NCBI RefSeq assembly: GCF_000425805.1
Contig: NZ_AUED01000001.1
Location: 682,001 to 746,000 of the forward strand
Length of the DNA: 64,000 nt
From: Pseudomonas vranovensis DSM 16006
GTDB lineage: Bacteria > Pseudomonadota > Gammaproteobacteria > Pseudomonadales > Pseudomonadaceae
Direction of reading: 5' to 3'
Shown: piece by piece, positions 1-8,474 of the stretch
Numbering within the stretch: the stretch's first letter is position 1
Layout: every line of letters starts with the position of its first letter
Notes under the pieces: model-generated
The model's input: the letters and a program-made list of their open reading frames with translations, nothing else
Told to the model about the DNA's origin: nothing
The model's database searches: none
Program-made: the position numbers and the translations under genes

Positions 1-609
1 CAAGGCTGCCGGGCGCATGTATTCCGGCCCCAGCACGTCGAACCAGAACAGGATCATCGACACCAGGATGGTCACCAGCACCAGCAAGCCTACCGCCCAG
101 ACGCTGGTCGAATACAACAGGCCCTGTTCCTTGCGCAGGCGCAAAAAGGTGGGCAGGCCGATGAACAGCAGAAAGGTGGCATAGGCCGAGGCTGCCAGCA
201 GGGCGATCAGCGCCAGCCAACGGCCTGGATACAGCCCGGCAATACCTGCCACAAAGTACGGTGTGGCGCCGTATGCGGCGAATCCGATGCACTGTTCAAG
301 GCTTGGGCGGGTATCGAAGGTGCGCGACATCCAGCGAATGAATCCCCCCATGACGGCAACCCCTAACAGCATGGTCAGGTACAGGAGAATGCCCAGCTCC
401 GCGGCGCTGCCCACGCTCAGGCGCACTCGCTCGGTACCGGCCAGGCTCCAGCCGAAACGGGTGGTGCCGATGAACAGGCACAAGGCGGGAATCAGGGCAA
501 ACACCAACAGGTGGGGCAGGTAGTGGCGCGGGTGTTGTTCTTCCTCGTGGCGGATGTCGATCCAGGCGTCGCCTGGGTGGGTGAAGAGCTTGAGCAGGTG
601 GGTAGTCAT
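1..609 (-). CDS. YIP1-family inner-membrane protein (3' end outside window)
   Basis: The reading frame runs from an ATG at 609 down to base 1 without a stop, giving 203 residues; the C-terminus lies outside the window. It starts MTTHLLKLFTHPGDAW and has a short soluble N-terminus with the 'hPxxaW..I' pattern of YIP1/YohC-like proteins. About five hydrophobic segments follow, with a conserved-looking FAAYGATPYFVAG stretch. Role unknown; the family is a small polytopic membrane protein family often linked to envelope stress. Its upstream region carries an ECF-sigma-like promoter similar to the one in front of the DUF4142 gene. Family assignment is from sequence pattern only. Confidence 0.72.
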   Translation of the reverse strand, partial: MTTHLLKLFTHPGDAWIDIRHEEEQHPRHYLPHLLVFALIPALCLFIGTTRFGWSLAGTERVRLSVGSAAELGILLYLTMLLGVAVMGGFIRWMSRTFDTRPSLEQCIGFAAYGATPYFVAGIAGLYPGRWLALIALLAASAYATFLLFIGLPTFLRLRKEQGLLYSTSVWAVGLLVLVTILVSMILFWFDVLGPEYMRPAAL

Positions 610-656
610 GGTGACCTCCAGACTGAACAGAAGGCGGAATTGCCGCTCCCTGTTCT

Positions 657-684
657 ATTGAGGCGGGCGGGGTGCCGGGGGTTC
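657..684 (-). promoter_or_regulatory. ECF-sigma (AlgU-type) promoter candidate
   Basis: On the minus strand GAACCC (679-684) and TCAAT (657-661) are separated by 17 bases, close to the AlgU/RpoE pattern GAACTT-N16/17-TCTGA. An A-run lies just upstream. The same upstream block AAAAAAGxTGAAC occurs before the DUF4142 gene. GGTTCA (680-685) and TGAACC (693-698) also form an inverted repeat. The start codon at 609 is about 47 bases downstream. Confidence 0.35.
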
Positions 685-755
685 ATCTTTTTTGAACCAT
701 CGAAGGGTGCGTTCAGTCGCAATCAGTGACGACCACAACCTCAGGAGTCAACGAC

Positions 756-926
756 ATGAACGAGCAAACCTGTGCCTGCCCCGGCTGCAATTGCAAAGTG
801 GGCGCCAATGCGGTGATGCGTGAAGGCAAGGCGTATTGCTGCCAGGCCTGTGCCGACCATCATCCATCCGGCAAACCGTGTACGGCCAGTGGCTGTGGCT
901 GTGCCTCTGGCAAGGCTGCTGGATAA
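756..926 (+). CDS. Bacterial metallothionein, short form
   Basis: A 56-residue protein with ten cysteines (6, 8, 11, 13, 28, 29, 32, 42, 47, 49) and a His pair at 35-36, matching the SmtA/BmtA metallothionein pattern (CxCxxCxC near the N-terminus, YCCxxCA, CGCA). It should bind Zn, Cd or Cu in clusters and buffer metal in the cytoplasm. The start at 756 has AGGAG 8 bases upstream; a GTG further upstream is not needed. From memory, Pseudomonas PmtA-type proteins usually carry an acidic C-terminal tail ending near ASDPISP. That tail is absent here, so this is a short member. Single gene, divergent from the YIP1 gene. Confidence 0.9.
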   Translation: MNEQTCACPGCNCKVGANAVMREGKAYCCQACADHHPSGKPCTASGCGCASGKAAG

Positions 927-930
927 TTGG

Positions 931-977
931 CGACTGCTACGCAGTCGATCGCAGCCTCGTCCTTCGGCAGCGGCTAC
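931..977. repeat. REP element (single arm with hairpin)
   Basis: CGACTGC-TAC-GCAGTCG (931-947) is a perfect small hairpin running into CGATCGCAGCCTCG and CGGCAGCGGCTAC (946-977). It is the reverse complement, with about two mismatches, of the arm at 63971-64000. The copy at 63909-63950 has the same hairpin-plus-arm arrangement. It lies directly downstream of the metallothionein stop codon, a typical REP location. Confidence 0.75.
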
Positions 978-1011
978 TGATTGCCCGCCGAACGGATGAC
1001 GCTGCCGGCGG

Positions 1012-1299
1012 TTACTGCAATTCCAGCTGCAATTGCAGCCCGCCATCGTCACACTGCCTGTGGTAATGCACGATGCCCCGATAGATCCGGCCCTCCCAGG
1101 TAAATGCCACACTGTGGGAGCGCTCAAGCTTGTCCGGTACCGGCGCACGCACCTGCATCTGCAATCCCGGCAAGCCATTGAGGTTCAACGGCGCCAGCTG
1201 CACCTCGCATTCCGCACTGCGGGCCACCGGGCCAAACAAGGTATCCTGGACAAAGTCGATCTGCAGGCAGGTCGCACAGGCGCGGTTTGCCATTCTCAT
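1012..1299 (-). CDS. Conserved hypothetical protein, 95 aa
   Basis: The start at 1299 (MRMANRACATC) is chosen because AGGAGGG sits at 1307-1313, seven bases upstream. An earlier in-frame ATG at 1317 overlaps the stop of the DUF4142 gene and has no such site. The protein has four Cys (two in the N-terminal ACATC) and a beta-rich second half; no family was recognised. It lies 14 bases downstream of the DUF4142 gene on the same strand, so the two are probably co-transcribed. Function unknown. Confidence 0.6.
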   Translation of the reverse strand: MRMANRACATCLQIDFVQDTLFGPVARSAECEVQLAPLNLNGLPGLQMQVRAPVPDKLERSHSVAFTWEGRIYRGIVHYHRQCDDGGLQLQLELQ

Positions 1300-1313
1300 G
1301 CCTGGGCCCTCCT

Positions 1314-1817
1314 TCATTCAGCCGCGCGGTATTCGTTTTCCAGTTTCTTGGCCTCCTGCAGGTGATGCTGCAAGGTCGGCAAGGCATTGGTCGCAAAGTT
1401 GCGCAGGTCTGCCGGGGCCGAGGTTGACTGGCGCTGCTCGTCAAACAGGCGGATCGCCTGTTCATGGGCATCGACCTGATGGCTGGCATAGGCGGCATCG
1501 AACGAAGCACCGTCTTGCACCTGCAACATCATTTTACGAGCCTTGTCGGCCAGGGCGGCATCGTTTGGCGCCGGGAGGTCATGCTTTTTTGCCAGTTCAA
1601 GCAACTGCTGATTACTTTGGGTGTGATCCTTGATCATCAGGCGGGCAAACGCCTTGATGTCTGCAGCGTCGGATTTTTCCAGGGCCAGTTGGCTGGTCTG
1701 GATTTCGGCCATGCCGGCGCTCATGGCCTCGTCGATGAAGGTGTTGTCACCGGCCTGTGCCTGCAAGGCCAGCAGGGCAAACAGGCCCAGCGCAAATCGG
1801 GAAGGAAGGCGATTCAT
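1314..1817 (-). CDS. DUF4142 family exported helical protein
   Basis: A 167-residue protein. The start at 1817 (MNRLPSRFALGLFALLALQAQA) gives a clear signal peptide with an AxA cleavage site and has AGGAG (1826-1830) eight bases upstream. The mature part begins with FIDEAMSAGMAEIQ and continues as long helices (DIKAFARLMIKDHTQSNQQL), the DUF4142 four-helix, ferritin-like pattern. It probably acts in the periplasm. The family is often stress-induced in Pseudomonas, but no biochemical role is established. An ECF-like promoter precedes it, and the 95-aa gene follows in the same unit. Confidence 0.85.
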   Translation of the reverse strand: MNRLPSRFALGLFALLALQAQAGDNTFIDEAMSAGMAEIQTSQLALEKSDAADIKAFARLMIKDHTQSNQQLLELAKKHDLPAPNDAALADKARKMMLQVQDGASFDAAYASHQVDAHEQAIRLFDEQRQSTSAPADLRNFATNALPTLQHHLQEAKKLENEYRAAE

Positions 1818-1856
1818 GGGCATAACTCCTGTGAGGCGGCGATCCACTGTTCTATC

Positions 1857-1883
1857 TACGAGACGTCAGCAGGCCTGGAGTTC
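1857..1883 (-). promoter_or_regulatory. ECF-sigma (AlgU-type) promoter candidate
   Basis: On the minus strand GAACTC (1878-1883) and TCGTA (1857-1861) are 16 bases apart. The upstream A-run AAAAAAGCTGAAC matches the block before the YIP1 gene at 15 of 17 positions. The DUF4142 start codon is about 40 bases downstream. The match to GAACTT-N16/17-TCTGA is partial. Confidence 0.35.
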
Positions 1884-2011
1884 AGCTTTTTTACCCAGCG
1901 GACCGCTGGTCGGCGCGGCAGCATTTCGATTCAAACCTTGGCCATGCCATTCCTTCCAAGTAGAAACGGGCGCTGCTTTGCTGGCGCTGAATCCGCTACC
2001 GGGAGGCCACC

Positions 2012-2920
2012 ATGTCCAGCGACAAACCGCGCAATCAGTACCAGATGCAAAACCCCCTGACCCAATACCCGCATCCCCCGTTCCCGGCCCAGTCCCAGCC
2101 GGCACCGGGACTGGACCTGAACATGCGTCCCAAACCCGACCACGGCGAAACCACTTATCAGGGCTTTGGCCGCCTCAGGGGCCGCAAGGCGTTGATCACA
2201 GGCGCCGATTCGGGCATCGGCCGCGCCGTGGCCATTGCCTTTGCCCGTGAAGGGGCCGACATCGTGCTCAACTACCTGCCCATTGAACAGCCCGATGCCC
2301 GCGAGGTGATCAAGCTGATCGAGGCCGAAGGACGCCGCGCCATTGCCTTGCCGGGGGATATCAAAAGCGAAGCGTTCTGCCGCGAGCTGATCGACCAGGC
2401 CCATGAACAACTGGGTGGGCTCGACATCCTGGTCAACGTCGCCGGCAAGCAGGTGGCACGCAAGCAGGTGGGGCAGATCAGCAGCGAGCAGTTCGACACC
2501 ACGATGAAAACCAACATCTATGCGATGTTCTGGCTGTGCCAGGCCGCCGTACCACTGATGCCGGCAGGGGCGACCATTATCAACACCGCTTCCATCCAGT
2601 CCTACGACCCTTCGGCGACGTTGCTCGACTACGCCACCACCAAGGCGGCGATCGTGGCCTTTACCAAATCCTTGGCCAAACAAGTGATCGAACGCGGTAT
2701 TCGAGTCAATGCCGTGGCCCCCGGGCCGATCTGGACCGTGCTGCAACCCAGCGGCGGGCAGCCGGATGAGAAGATCCCTGACTTCGGCGGCCACACGCCC
2801 ATGAAGCGTCCCGGCCAGCCGGCCGAATGCGCGCCTGTGTATGTACTGCTGGCGAGCCAGGAGTCGAGCTATATCACCGGGGAAGTGTTCGGTGTCACCG
2901 GCGGCAATCCGACGCCGTGA
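2012..2920 (+). CDS. SDR family NAD(P)-dependent oxidoreductase, YghA type
   Basis: A 302-residue classical short-chain dehydrogenase with a proline-rich N-terminal extension of about 50 residues, as in E. coli YghA and Gram-positive general stress dehydrogenases. Visible motifs: cofactor loop TGADSGIG (63-70), NVAG (142-145; usually NNAG), catalytic Ser194, Tyr207 and Lys211 (YATTK), and PGPIWT after the active site. It should oxidise or reduce an alcohol/carbonyl substrate with NAD(P); the substrate is unknown. GGGAGG precedes the ATG. It lies 72 bases before ku and divergent from the DUF4142 gene, which suggests a general stress setting. Confidence 0.9.
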   Translation: MSSDKPRNQYQMQNPLTQYPHPPFPAQSQPAPGLDLNMRPKPDHGETTYQGFGRLRGRKALITGADSGIGRAVAIAFAREGADIVLNYLPIEQPDAREVIKLIEAEGRRAIALPGDIKSEAFCRELIDQAHEQLGGLDILVNVAGKQVARKQVGQISSEQFDTTMKTNIYAMFWLCQAAVPLMPAGATIINTASIQSYDPSATLLDYATTKAAIVAFTKSLAKQVIERGIRVNAVAPGPIWTVLQPSGGQPDEKIPDFGGHTPMKRPGQPAECAPVYVLLASQESSYITGEVFGVTGGNPTP

Positions 2921-2992
2921 GTCGGCGGGATCAAACCTTCGCGGCCGGCGGTAGTCGCATGCACTAACAGCGGTCCTCAAAGGAGTCCGGTC

Positions 2993-3859
2993 ATGGCCAG
3001 AGCCATCTGGAAAGGTGCCATCAGCTTCGGCCTGGTGCATATCCCGGTTTCGCTCAATTCAGCAGTGAAGAGCGACCGGGTCGACTTTGACTGGCTCGAT
3101 GGGCGCAGCATGGAGCCGGTGGGCTACAAGCGGGTGAACAAGGTCACGGGCAAGGAAATCAGCCGTGAACATATCGTCAAGGGTGTGCAGTACGAGAAGG
3201 GTCGCTATGTGGTCATCAGCGAGGAGGAAATCCACAAGGCCCGTCCCGAGGCGACCCAGACCATCGACATTTTCGCCTTCGTCGACAGCAGCGAGATACC
3301 GCTGCAGCAGTTCGAGACGCCTTATTACCTGAGCCCCGACAAGCGCGGTGGCAAAGTCTACGCCTTGCTGCGCGAGGCATTGGAAAGCACCGGCAAGGTG
3401 GCCCTGGCCAAAGTCGTGCTGCACACCCAGCAACACCTGGCGCTGCTGCGGCCGCTCGAAGACGCGCTGGTGATGATCACCCTGCGCTGGCCCGAGGAAG
3501 TACGCAGCCTGGATGCCCTGGAGCTGGACAAAAATGTGCGTGAGGCCAGCCTCGACAAGCGCGAGCTGGAGATGGCCAAGCGGCTGATCGACGACATGAG
3601 CGGGCAGTGGACGCCCGATGAGTACCGCAACGACTTCAAGGACACCATCATGGACCTTGTCGAGGAGAAAGCCAGCCAGGGCAAGATCAGCACGGTCGAG
3701 CCGCTGGAGGGCGAAGGCGAGCAGAAGAGCGCCGACATCATCGACCTCACCGAACTGCTCAAGCGCAGCCTGGGCGGGCGCAAGGCGCCAGCGAAGAAGG
3801 CGACGGCGACCGAGAAGAAAGCACCTGCCACCCCCCGCAAGACGCGCAAGAAAGCCTGA
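2993..3859 (+). CDS. ku: Non-homologous end joining protein Ku
   Basis: A 288-residue bacterial Ku homodimer subunit that threads onto DNA double-strand ends and recruits LigD. The N-terminus MARAIWKGAISFGLVHIPV is diagnostic, followed by the Ku core (about 1-250) and a Lys/Ala-rich tail (KKATATEKKAPATPRKTRKKA) typical of Pseudomonas Ku and likely to bind DNA. AAAGGAG precedes the ATG. LigD is encoded on the opposite strand about 8 kb away, with its own associated operon facing this gene. Confidence 0.97.
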   Translation: MARAIWKGAISFGLVHIPVSLNSAVKSDRVDFDWLDGRSMEPVGYKRVNKVTGKEISREHIVKGVQYEKGRYVVISEEEIHKARPEATQTIDIFAFVDSSEIPLQQFETPYYLSPDKRGGKVYALLREALESTGKVALAKVVLHTQQHLALLRPLEDALVMITLRWPEEVRSLDALELDKNVREASLDKRELEMAKRLIDDMSGQWTPDEYRNDFKDTIMDLVEEKASQGKISTVEPLEGEGEQKSADIIDLTELLKRSLGGRKAPAKKATATEKKAPATPRKTRKKA

Positions 3860-3862
3860 GCC

Positions 3863-4258
3863 TCAGGGGCAGGGCGTTTCATGCAGGCGCAGCCAGCGTA
3901 GGCTGCCATTCTTCAGTTGCTCGAACACCGCCGTCGAGCGCCGTACGCTGTGCAGCACCCGGGCATCGTGCTGGTGCTCGCGGTAATGCACCACCGTCAG
4001 GCCATCGGCTTGTGCAATCAGTTGCAATTCGTCGATACCGATCTCAAGGCCAGGGCGCTTGCCGTAGGCTTGGGTGAACAACGCGTGCAGTCCCGCATGG
4101 TCCAATTGCAGCCCGGACAACCCGATCATTGAAAACGACGGGCTGAAGTGCGCCATCAGTGCGGGCAATTGATCGCTCTGGGCCGCGCCGGCCAACCATT
4201 GCTGGATCAACACATGGAGGTCGATGACGGCGGCAAAACACACAGGGTCAGTAGGCAT
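3863..4258 (-). CDS. SnoaL-like / DUF4440-type small protein
   Basis: A 131-residue protein (MPTDPVCFAAVIDLHVLIQQ...) with the cone-shaped NTF2/SnoaL pattern: an N-terminal helix with LAGAAQSDQLPALMAHFSPSFSMIG, then 'HAGLHALFTQAYGKRPG' and C-terminal strands ending LRWLRLHETPCP. Such proteins bind or isomerise small molecules; no substrate can be inferred. It starts two bases after the stop of the MFS gene (TGACCATG), so it is translationally linked to it. It ends 3 bases from the convergent ku stop. Confidence 0.65.
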   Translation of the reverse strand: MPTDPVCFAAVIDLHVLIQQWLAGAAQSDQLPALMAHFSPSFSMIGLSGLQLDHAGLHALFTQAYGKRPGLEIGIDELQLIAQADGLTVVHYREHQHDARVLHSVRRSTAVFEQLKNGSLRWLRLHETPCP

Positions 4259-4260
4259 GG

Positions 4261-5463
4261 TCAGGATTCCAACGCAGTAGAGGAAAGCCCCAGGGCTTGC
4301 GCCCCGGGTAGCTTGAGTACTGCCGGCAGGGCCAGCAGGGTGATTGCAGCGGCCAGCACAAACACCTGGGTGTAGGCTGTGGGACGAGGCAGCAAGGCGT
4401 CGAGCATGGCCCCAAGCACGCCAGCTCCCAGGCCAAAGCTCAGTTGTCGGTTGAGATTCCACAGGGTGCTGGCAGCGCCCATGCGCTCGGGCGCGATGGC
4501 AATGAAGGCCAGGCTTTGTGCGCTACTGCTGCACAGGCTGCTGCCCAGGCCCAGGAGCAGGAAGATCAACACCTGCACCCCCTTCAACTGCGCCAGCCCG
4601 GGTATTGCCAGCCCGATCAGCGCCAGGCTTTGCAACAGGATGCCGGCGCACAGCAAAGGCCGCGGGCCCCATTGCCTGAAGCGCCAGCGCACCAGACTGA
4701 TCGCCGCCAGGGCACCCAGCGACCAGGGCAGCATCAGCGCGCCGGTGGAGGTGGCGCTTAGCCCCAGTTGTGCTTGCAGGTACAACACGGCCAGCAGATT
4801 GGCGCCGATGAACACGCCGGGCACGCACAGGTACACCAGCATCGCGGTGCGCAACAGCGGCTGGCGCAGCAGTGCAAGGTCGAGCAAGGGGCCGGGACCG
4901 GGCCGCGGTACGCGTGTCGGTAACCAGGCCAGGGTCAACAGGCCGGTGAGCAAGATCAGCGGCAACAGGGCGAAGAAGATCCAGCGCCAACTGGCGTGAT
5001 CCACCAGCATCCCTCCCACGGCAGGCGACAGGGCCGGTACCAACAGGGCAACCATCATCACGCGCGCAGTCAGGGCGTGGCGCTGTTCAGGCGGGCAGGC
5101 GCGGTAGGCCATGGCTTGCCCCACCGGAATCAACAGCCCGCCGCCGACCCCCTGCAGCAGGCGCCACAGCAGCAGGCTGTCAATAGCGCGCGCGCTGCCG
5201 GCAAGCACCGTGGCAAGGCCAAACAGGAGCAGCGACAGCAGCAGAGTCTGGCGCTCGCCGATGCGCCGGGCAAGCCAGCTGCCCAGCGGGATCACCAGGG
5301 TCAGGCCAATCAGGTAGAGGTTGCTGACCCAGCTCAGTTGGGCTACCGAAGCCTGCAGCTCCTGGCCCATCACTGGGTAGGCGCTGCCCAGGGCGAACAG
5401 GTTGAGCAGGTCCAGGGCGAAGCCAAGCAGGTAGATGAAAGCGACTTTGGAAGGGGCGGGCAT
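4261..5463 (-). CDS. MFS transporter (drug-efflux type)
   Basis: A 400-residue protein with about 12 hydrophobic segments. Major facilitator motif A appears as 'GSWLARRIGERQTLL', and 'LLLWRLLQGVGGGLLIPVGQAMAYR' resembles the DHA multidrug-efflux pattern. It should be an inner-membrane proton-driven exporter; the substrate is unknown. It is first in a two-gene unit with the SnoaL-like gene and is divergent from a LysR regulator, the usual arrangement of a regulated efflux gene. The intergenic region (5464-5574) should hold the shared operator; GTGCAGATTATTTTGACA near 5540 is a plausible LysR-controlled area. Confidence 0.88.
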   Translation of the reverse strand: MPAPSKVAFIYLLGFALDLLNLFALGSAYPVMGQELQASVAQLSWVSNLYLIGLTLVIPLGSWLARRIGERQTLLLSLLLFGLATVLAGSARAIDSLLLWRLLQGVGGGLLIPVGQAMAYRACPPEQRHALTARVMMVALLVPALSPAVGGMLVDHASWRWIFFALLPLILLTGLLTLAWLPTRVPRPGPGPLLDLALLRQPLLRTAMLVYLCVPGVFIGANLLAVLYLQAQLGLSATSTGALMLPWSLGALAAISLVRWRFRQWGPRPLLCAGILLQSLALIGLAIPGLAQLKGVQVLIFLLLGLGSSLCSSSAQSLAFIAIAPERMGAASTLWNLNRQLSFGLGAGVLGAMLDALLPRPTAYTQVFVLAAAITLLALPAVLKLPGAQALGLSSTALES

Positions 5464-5574
5464 GGTAGGCAGCGCATTAAGGAAAGACGAAGTCTAGAGG
5501 GCGCGAGGGGCTTGAATAAGCCTCTGATATCCGCCAGATTGTGCAGATTATTTTGACAATCAAGGGCGCATTGC

Positions 5575-6495
5575 ATGGTCAGCCTCGACCGCTTCGAACT
5601 GTTTTGCGCAGTGGTGCAGAGCGGCTCCTTCACCGGCGCGGCGGCGCGGTTGCAGCAAACTCGCGCCGCGGTCAGCTTCAGTATCAAGCAACTGGAAGCC
5701 GAGCTTGGCGTCACCCTGCTGACCCGTACAACCCGGCGCGTTGCCCTGACCGAAGCGGGTGAGCGCTTTTACCGGCGCTGCCTGGAGGTGGTGCAGGCGG
5801 CGCAGGTGGCCATCGATGAGGCCCGGGCCGAGCACAGCGGCTTGCAGGGCAGCCTGCGGATCACGTCCACCGTGGAGTACGGCCTGACGGTGCTAGCGCC
5901 GGCGTTGCAAGGCTTTTGCCGGCAACATCCTCAGTTGCAGGTACACCTGCAGACCCATACCGCCCAGGTGGACTTGGTGCGCGACGGGGTTGATGTGTCC
6001 ATCCGTCTGGGGCAGGTACACGACTCCAGCTACCGTGGTGTTTGCCTGGATCGCTATGCAGTGTGCCTGGTGGCGGCGCCAGCACTGCTGGCCCAGATGG
6101 AGGGCGGGCTCGACCACCCCGAGCGCCTGGGACAACTGCCGCAGTTGTTGCACAGCCGTTTCCAGCAGCACGACAGCTGGCCAATCGAAGACGCCTGCGG
6201 CAATGCCGCTGTCTATCAGGGGCGCGGGCCGGCAGTGATGGTCGCGGACAATGCCTCGCTCCTCAGGGCGTTTGCCTTGCAGGGAATGGGCGTGGTGTTG
6301 CTGCCGCATTGGCTGGTGGCCGACGACCTGGCCAGTGGTGAGCTGCTCGATACCTTGCCCGGCTATCGATTTGCCCGGCAAAGCGTGTACGCCCTATACC
6401 CCGACACCCGTCATGTACCGCGCAAGGTGCGCGCCTGGATCGACTACCTCAAGGCCTATCTTCAAGACCCGGCGCGGGCTCGCCCAGGCGCTTGA
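5575..6495 (+). CDS. LysR-family transcriptional regulator
   Basis: A 306-residue protein with an N-terminal winged HTH (LDRFELFCAVVQSGSFTGAAARL, then SFSIKQLEAELGVTLLTRTTR) and a C-terminal periplasmic-binding-like effector domain. AAGGG lies upstream of the ATG. Divergent from the MFS/SnoaL-like pair, it is the likely regulator of that pump. Its last 47 bases overlap the end of the convergent glycosyltransferase gene, so the two C-termini are encoded on opposite strands of the same DNA. Confidence 0.92.
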   Translation: MVSLDRFELFCAVVQSGSFTGAAARLQQTRAAVSFSIKQLEAELGVTLLTRTTRRVALTEAGERFYRRCLEVVQAAQVAIDEARAEHSGLQGSLRITSTVEYGLTVLAPALQGFCRQHPQLQVHLQTHTAQVDLVRDGVDVSIRLGQVHDSSYRGVCLDRYAVCLVAAPALLAQMEGGLDHPERLGQLPQLLHSRFQQHDSWPIEDACGNAAVYQGRGPAVMVADNASLLRAFALQGMGVVLLPHWLVADDLASGELLDTLPGYRFARQSVYALYPDTRHVPRKVRAWIDYLKAYLQDPARARPGA

Positions 6496-7129
6496 GAAAG
6501 TCGCCGAAGCCGCCGCTTACCCGGCAATCGCCGCGGCTGCTGGTGGACACGCTGTTGAGGGCTGTCCATACGATGTGCGCCCCGCTGGCATGCAGCGCAC
6601 TGACCAGTTGCACATCCTCGTCTACGGCCAGGGGCTGAAAACCGCCGACCCGTTCATAGGCCCTGGCGCAGACGCCAAGGTTGGCCCCGTGAATGTGGCG
6701 GTGACCTTCCCGGGCCTGGTAGCGGGCCAGGTAGCGTGCGCGCAGGGCTGCGTCCTGGTACGCCTGCCAGCGCGGCACATGCACGGTCCCGCACACCGCA
6801 TCGGCGGCAAAGTCCAGCTGGCAGACCAGCCAGTCCACCGGCACACAACTGTCGGCGTCGGTGAAGGCCAGCCAGCGTGCCCCGCGCTCGAGCATCAGCG
6901 CCGCACCCGCACGCCGGGCATAGCCGACATTACGCGCACTGACGCTAAGCACCTCGACCCCATATGCCTGCGCCACCTGCTCGGTGGCATCGCTGCAATC
7001 ATCCAGGACCACCACGATCTGCACCGCCTCGCCCAGTGCTTTTACCGCTCGGCGGGCGTGCAACAGGGCACGCAGGCAGGGCCCGAGCAAGTGCTGCTCG
7101 TTGTGGGCCGGGACAATCACGGCGATCAC
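6449..7129 (-). CDS. Family 2 glycosyltransferase
   Basis: A 226-residue GT-A fold protein: N-terminal IAVIVPAHNEQ, VVVLDDCSDAT, then the metal/nucleotide-sugar motif FTDADSC and a later 'HIHGANLGVCARAYERVGGF' acceptor region. No transmembrane segment is seen, so it is cytoplasmic. It starts with GTG, whose bases overlap the stop of the methyltransferase gene (GTGA). Last gene of the unit 3-TM protein, ACAD-like, PIG-L, methyltransferase, glycosyltransferase. Together with a PIG-L deacetylase it recalls pathways that first glycosylate with an N-acetyl sugar and then deacetylate; the product is unknown. Confidence 0.88.
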   Translation of the reverse strand: MIAVIVPAHNEQHLLGPCLRALLHARRAVKALGEAVQIVVVLDDCSDATEQVAQAYGVEVLSVSARNVGYARRAGAALMLERGARWLAFTDADSCVPVDWLVCQLDFAADAVCGTVHVPRWQAYQDAALRARYLARYQAREGHRHIHGANLGVCARAYERVGGFQPLAVDEDVQLVSALHASGAHIVWTALNSVSTSSRGDCRVSGGFGDFLKRLGEPAPGLEDRP

Positions 7130-7725
7130 AGGCAGTTTTCCTCAAGGTCGATGGCACTGGGCTGTAGGCTCCAATACTCCAGCAGGAAGTCGGCCTCTTC
7201 ATGGCGCACGCAACGGTACAACGCCAAGCGCTTGGCCAGCAGCGCATGGACCTGATGGCCGCTCTGCGGGCAGCCGTCGATGGGGTGCAGCCAATGGCAA
7301 GCCAGCAGTGCACCGTTGGTGCCGAGGCAGGCCAGGGCGTGCTCCAGTACCTCCAGCCACTGGACCGGGTCCAGGTAGTAGCCGATTTCGCTGAGAACGA
7401 TCAGGTCGAACTCACCGCCGGGCCAGTCACCCGGCAGGTGACCCTGATCGACCCGAACATGGGGCCATGGGCGCAGGCGTTGGCGTGCCAGCGCCACGGC
7501 GGTGGCATCGAGGTCCTGGCAGAGCAGTTGCTCGCAGCGTTCGGCCAGTGCCGCGCTGAGCTCACCGTTGGCACAGGCCGGTTCGAACACTCGCTGATAG
7601 TGCTGGCGCGGCAGACAGGCCAGTAGCAGGTCGCGTTTGCGCTTTTCGTACCAGCGGGTACGAAACGCCCAGGGATCGTCGCTGTGGGCGAACAGTTGCT
7701 TGAAGTACTCGGCCGGCATGCTCAT
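7126..7725 (-). CDS. SAM-dependent methyltransferase, NodS-like
   Basis: A 199-residue class I methyltransferase. Motif I reads VFEPACANGELSAAL (SAM-binding loop), followed by acidic 'CQDLDATAVALAR' and the post-motif FDLIVLSEIGYYL. The N-terminus DPWAFRTRWYEKRKRDLLLA resembles the NodS family (N-methylation of chitooligosaccharides in rhizobia). In that light the substrate here may be an amine released by the neighbouring PIG-L deacetylase; this is inference from gene order. Start and stop overlap its neighbours by 4 bases (ATGA upstream, GTGA downstream). Confidence 0.88.
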   Translation of the reverse strand: MSMPAEYFKQLFAHSDDPWAFRTRWYEKRKRDLLLACLPRQHYQRVFEPACANGELSAALAERCEQLLCQDLDATAVALARQRLRPWPHVRVDQGHLPGDWPGGEFDLIVLSEIGYYLDPVQWLEVLEHALACLGTNGALLACHWLHPIDGCPQSGHQVHALLAKRLALYRCVRHEEADFLLEYWSLQPSAIDLEENCL

Positions 7726-8474
7726 GTGAACACCAGTTCAAACGGTTGCAGCAAGCGCACCAGGGTGGTCGGTAGCAGCACCGCCGGGGTGTCGCCGTCG
7801 GCCAGCAGCTGGCTGGTGTGGGCGGCAATGGCCTGTTGCTTGAGCACCCGCACGCCGGGGTCGAGAAACAGCTTGTGGGCACGCGGCCAGGGCAGGCGCG
7901 GGTCGTTGGGGCGGGCCCAATGCCAGGCCCAGATCGGCACCTCCAGCAGTTGCGCACCCACGGTTTCACACGCCCGGGCGCAGGCACGGCCCACGGCGTC
8001 GTGGTCGCTGTGGCCATCCAGGCGCCAGGTGGTCAATACCCGGTCCTGGGGCCGCAGCAGCCCGACCAGGTGTTCCGCCAGCCAGCGTTCGTGCTGGGCC
8101 ACGGTGGTGTCGGCCAGCCCCAGGCGCAGCCACTGCAGTTGGCCAAGGTCCAGGCCGAGGCGTCGCAACGCCGCCGCACTTTCCCGTGGGCGCTGCTCGC
8201 GCAAACGTTCCTGGCTCCACTGCTGGGAGTGCGGATGGCTGGCTTCACCATCGCTGACCGACACCAGCAACAGTGCCGGCTCGCGCCCGTGCAGCATGGC
8301 CAGCAGGCCACCGCAACCGAGTATTTCGTCATCCGGGTGGGGCGCCACGACCACCAGTCGACAGCCTGTCGGGAGCAATTGCTCAAGACTGATGGCCGGC
8401 ACCGCCTGCAGCTGCGCCGAGGCTTGCCACTGGGCCAACGGGGTGCCTGGATCCTGTGCCTGGAAGGTTGTCAT
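7722..8474 (-). CDS. PIG-L family N-deacetylase
   Basis: A 250-residue protein with the PIG-L/LmbE zinc motif PHPDDE in 'RLVVVAPHPDDEILGCGG' and the second metal motif 'DGHSDHDAVGRAC'. The family removes acetyl groups from N-acetylglucosamine-type sugars (MshB, BshB, GlcNAc-PI deacetylase). The start at 8474 (MTTFQAQDPG) is chosen because it overlaps the previous stop as ATGA; the longer open frame upstream is only overlap with the dehydrogenase gene. Third gene of the ligD-proximal operon. Confidence 0.9.
   Translation of the reverse strand: MTTFQAQDPGTPLAQWQASAQLQAVPAISLEQLLPTGCRLVVVAPHPDDEILGCGGLLAMLHGREPALLLVSVSDGEASHPHSQQWSQERLREQRPRESAAALRRLGLDLGQLQWLRLGLADTTVAQHERWLAEHLVGLLRPQDRVLTTWRLDGHSDHDAVGRACARACETVGAQLLEVPIWAWHWARPNDPRLPWPRAHKLFLDPGVRVLKQQAIAAHTSQLLADGDTPAVLLPTTLVRLLQPFELVFT

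Noticed and set aside
1931..3040. 369-aa minus-strand ORF
   Set aside because: Shadow of the SDR gene; no motif, and no ribosome site at its start.
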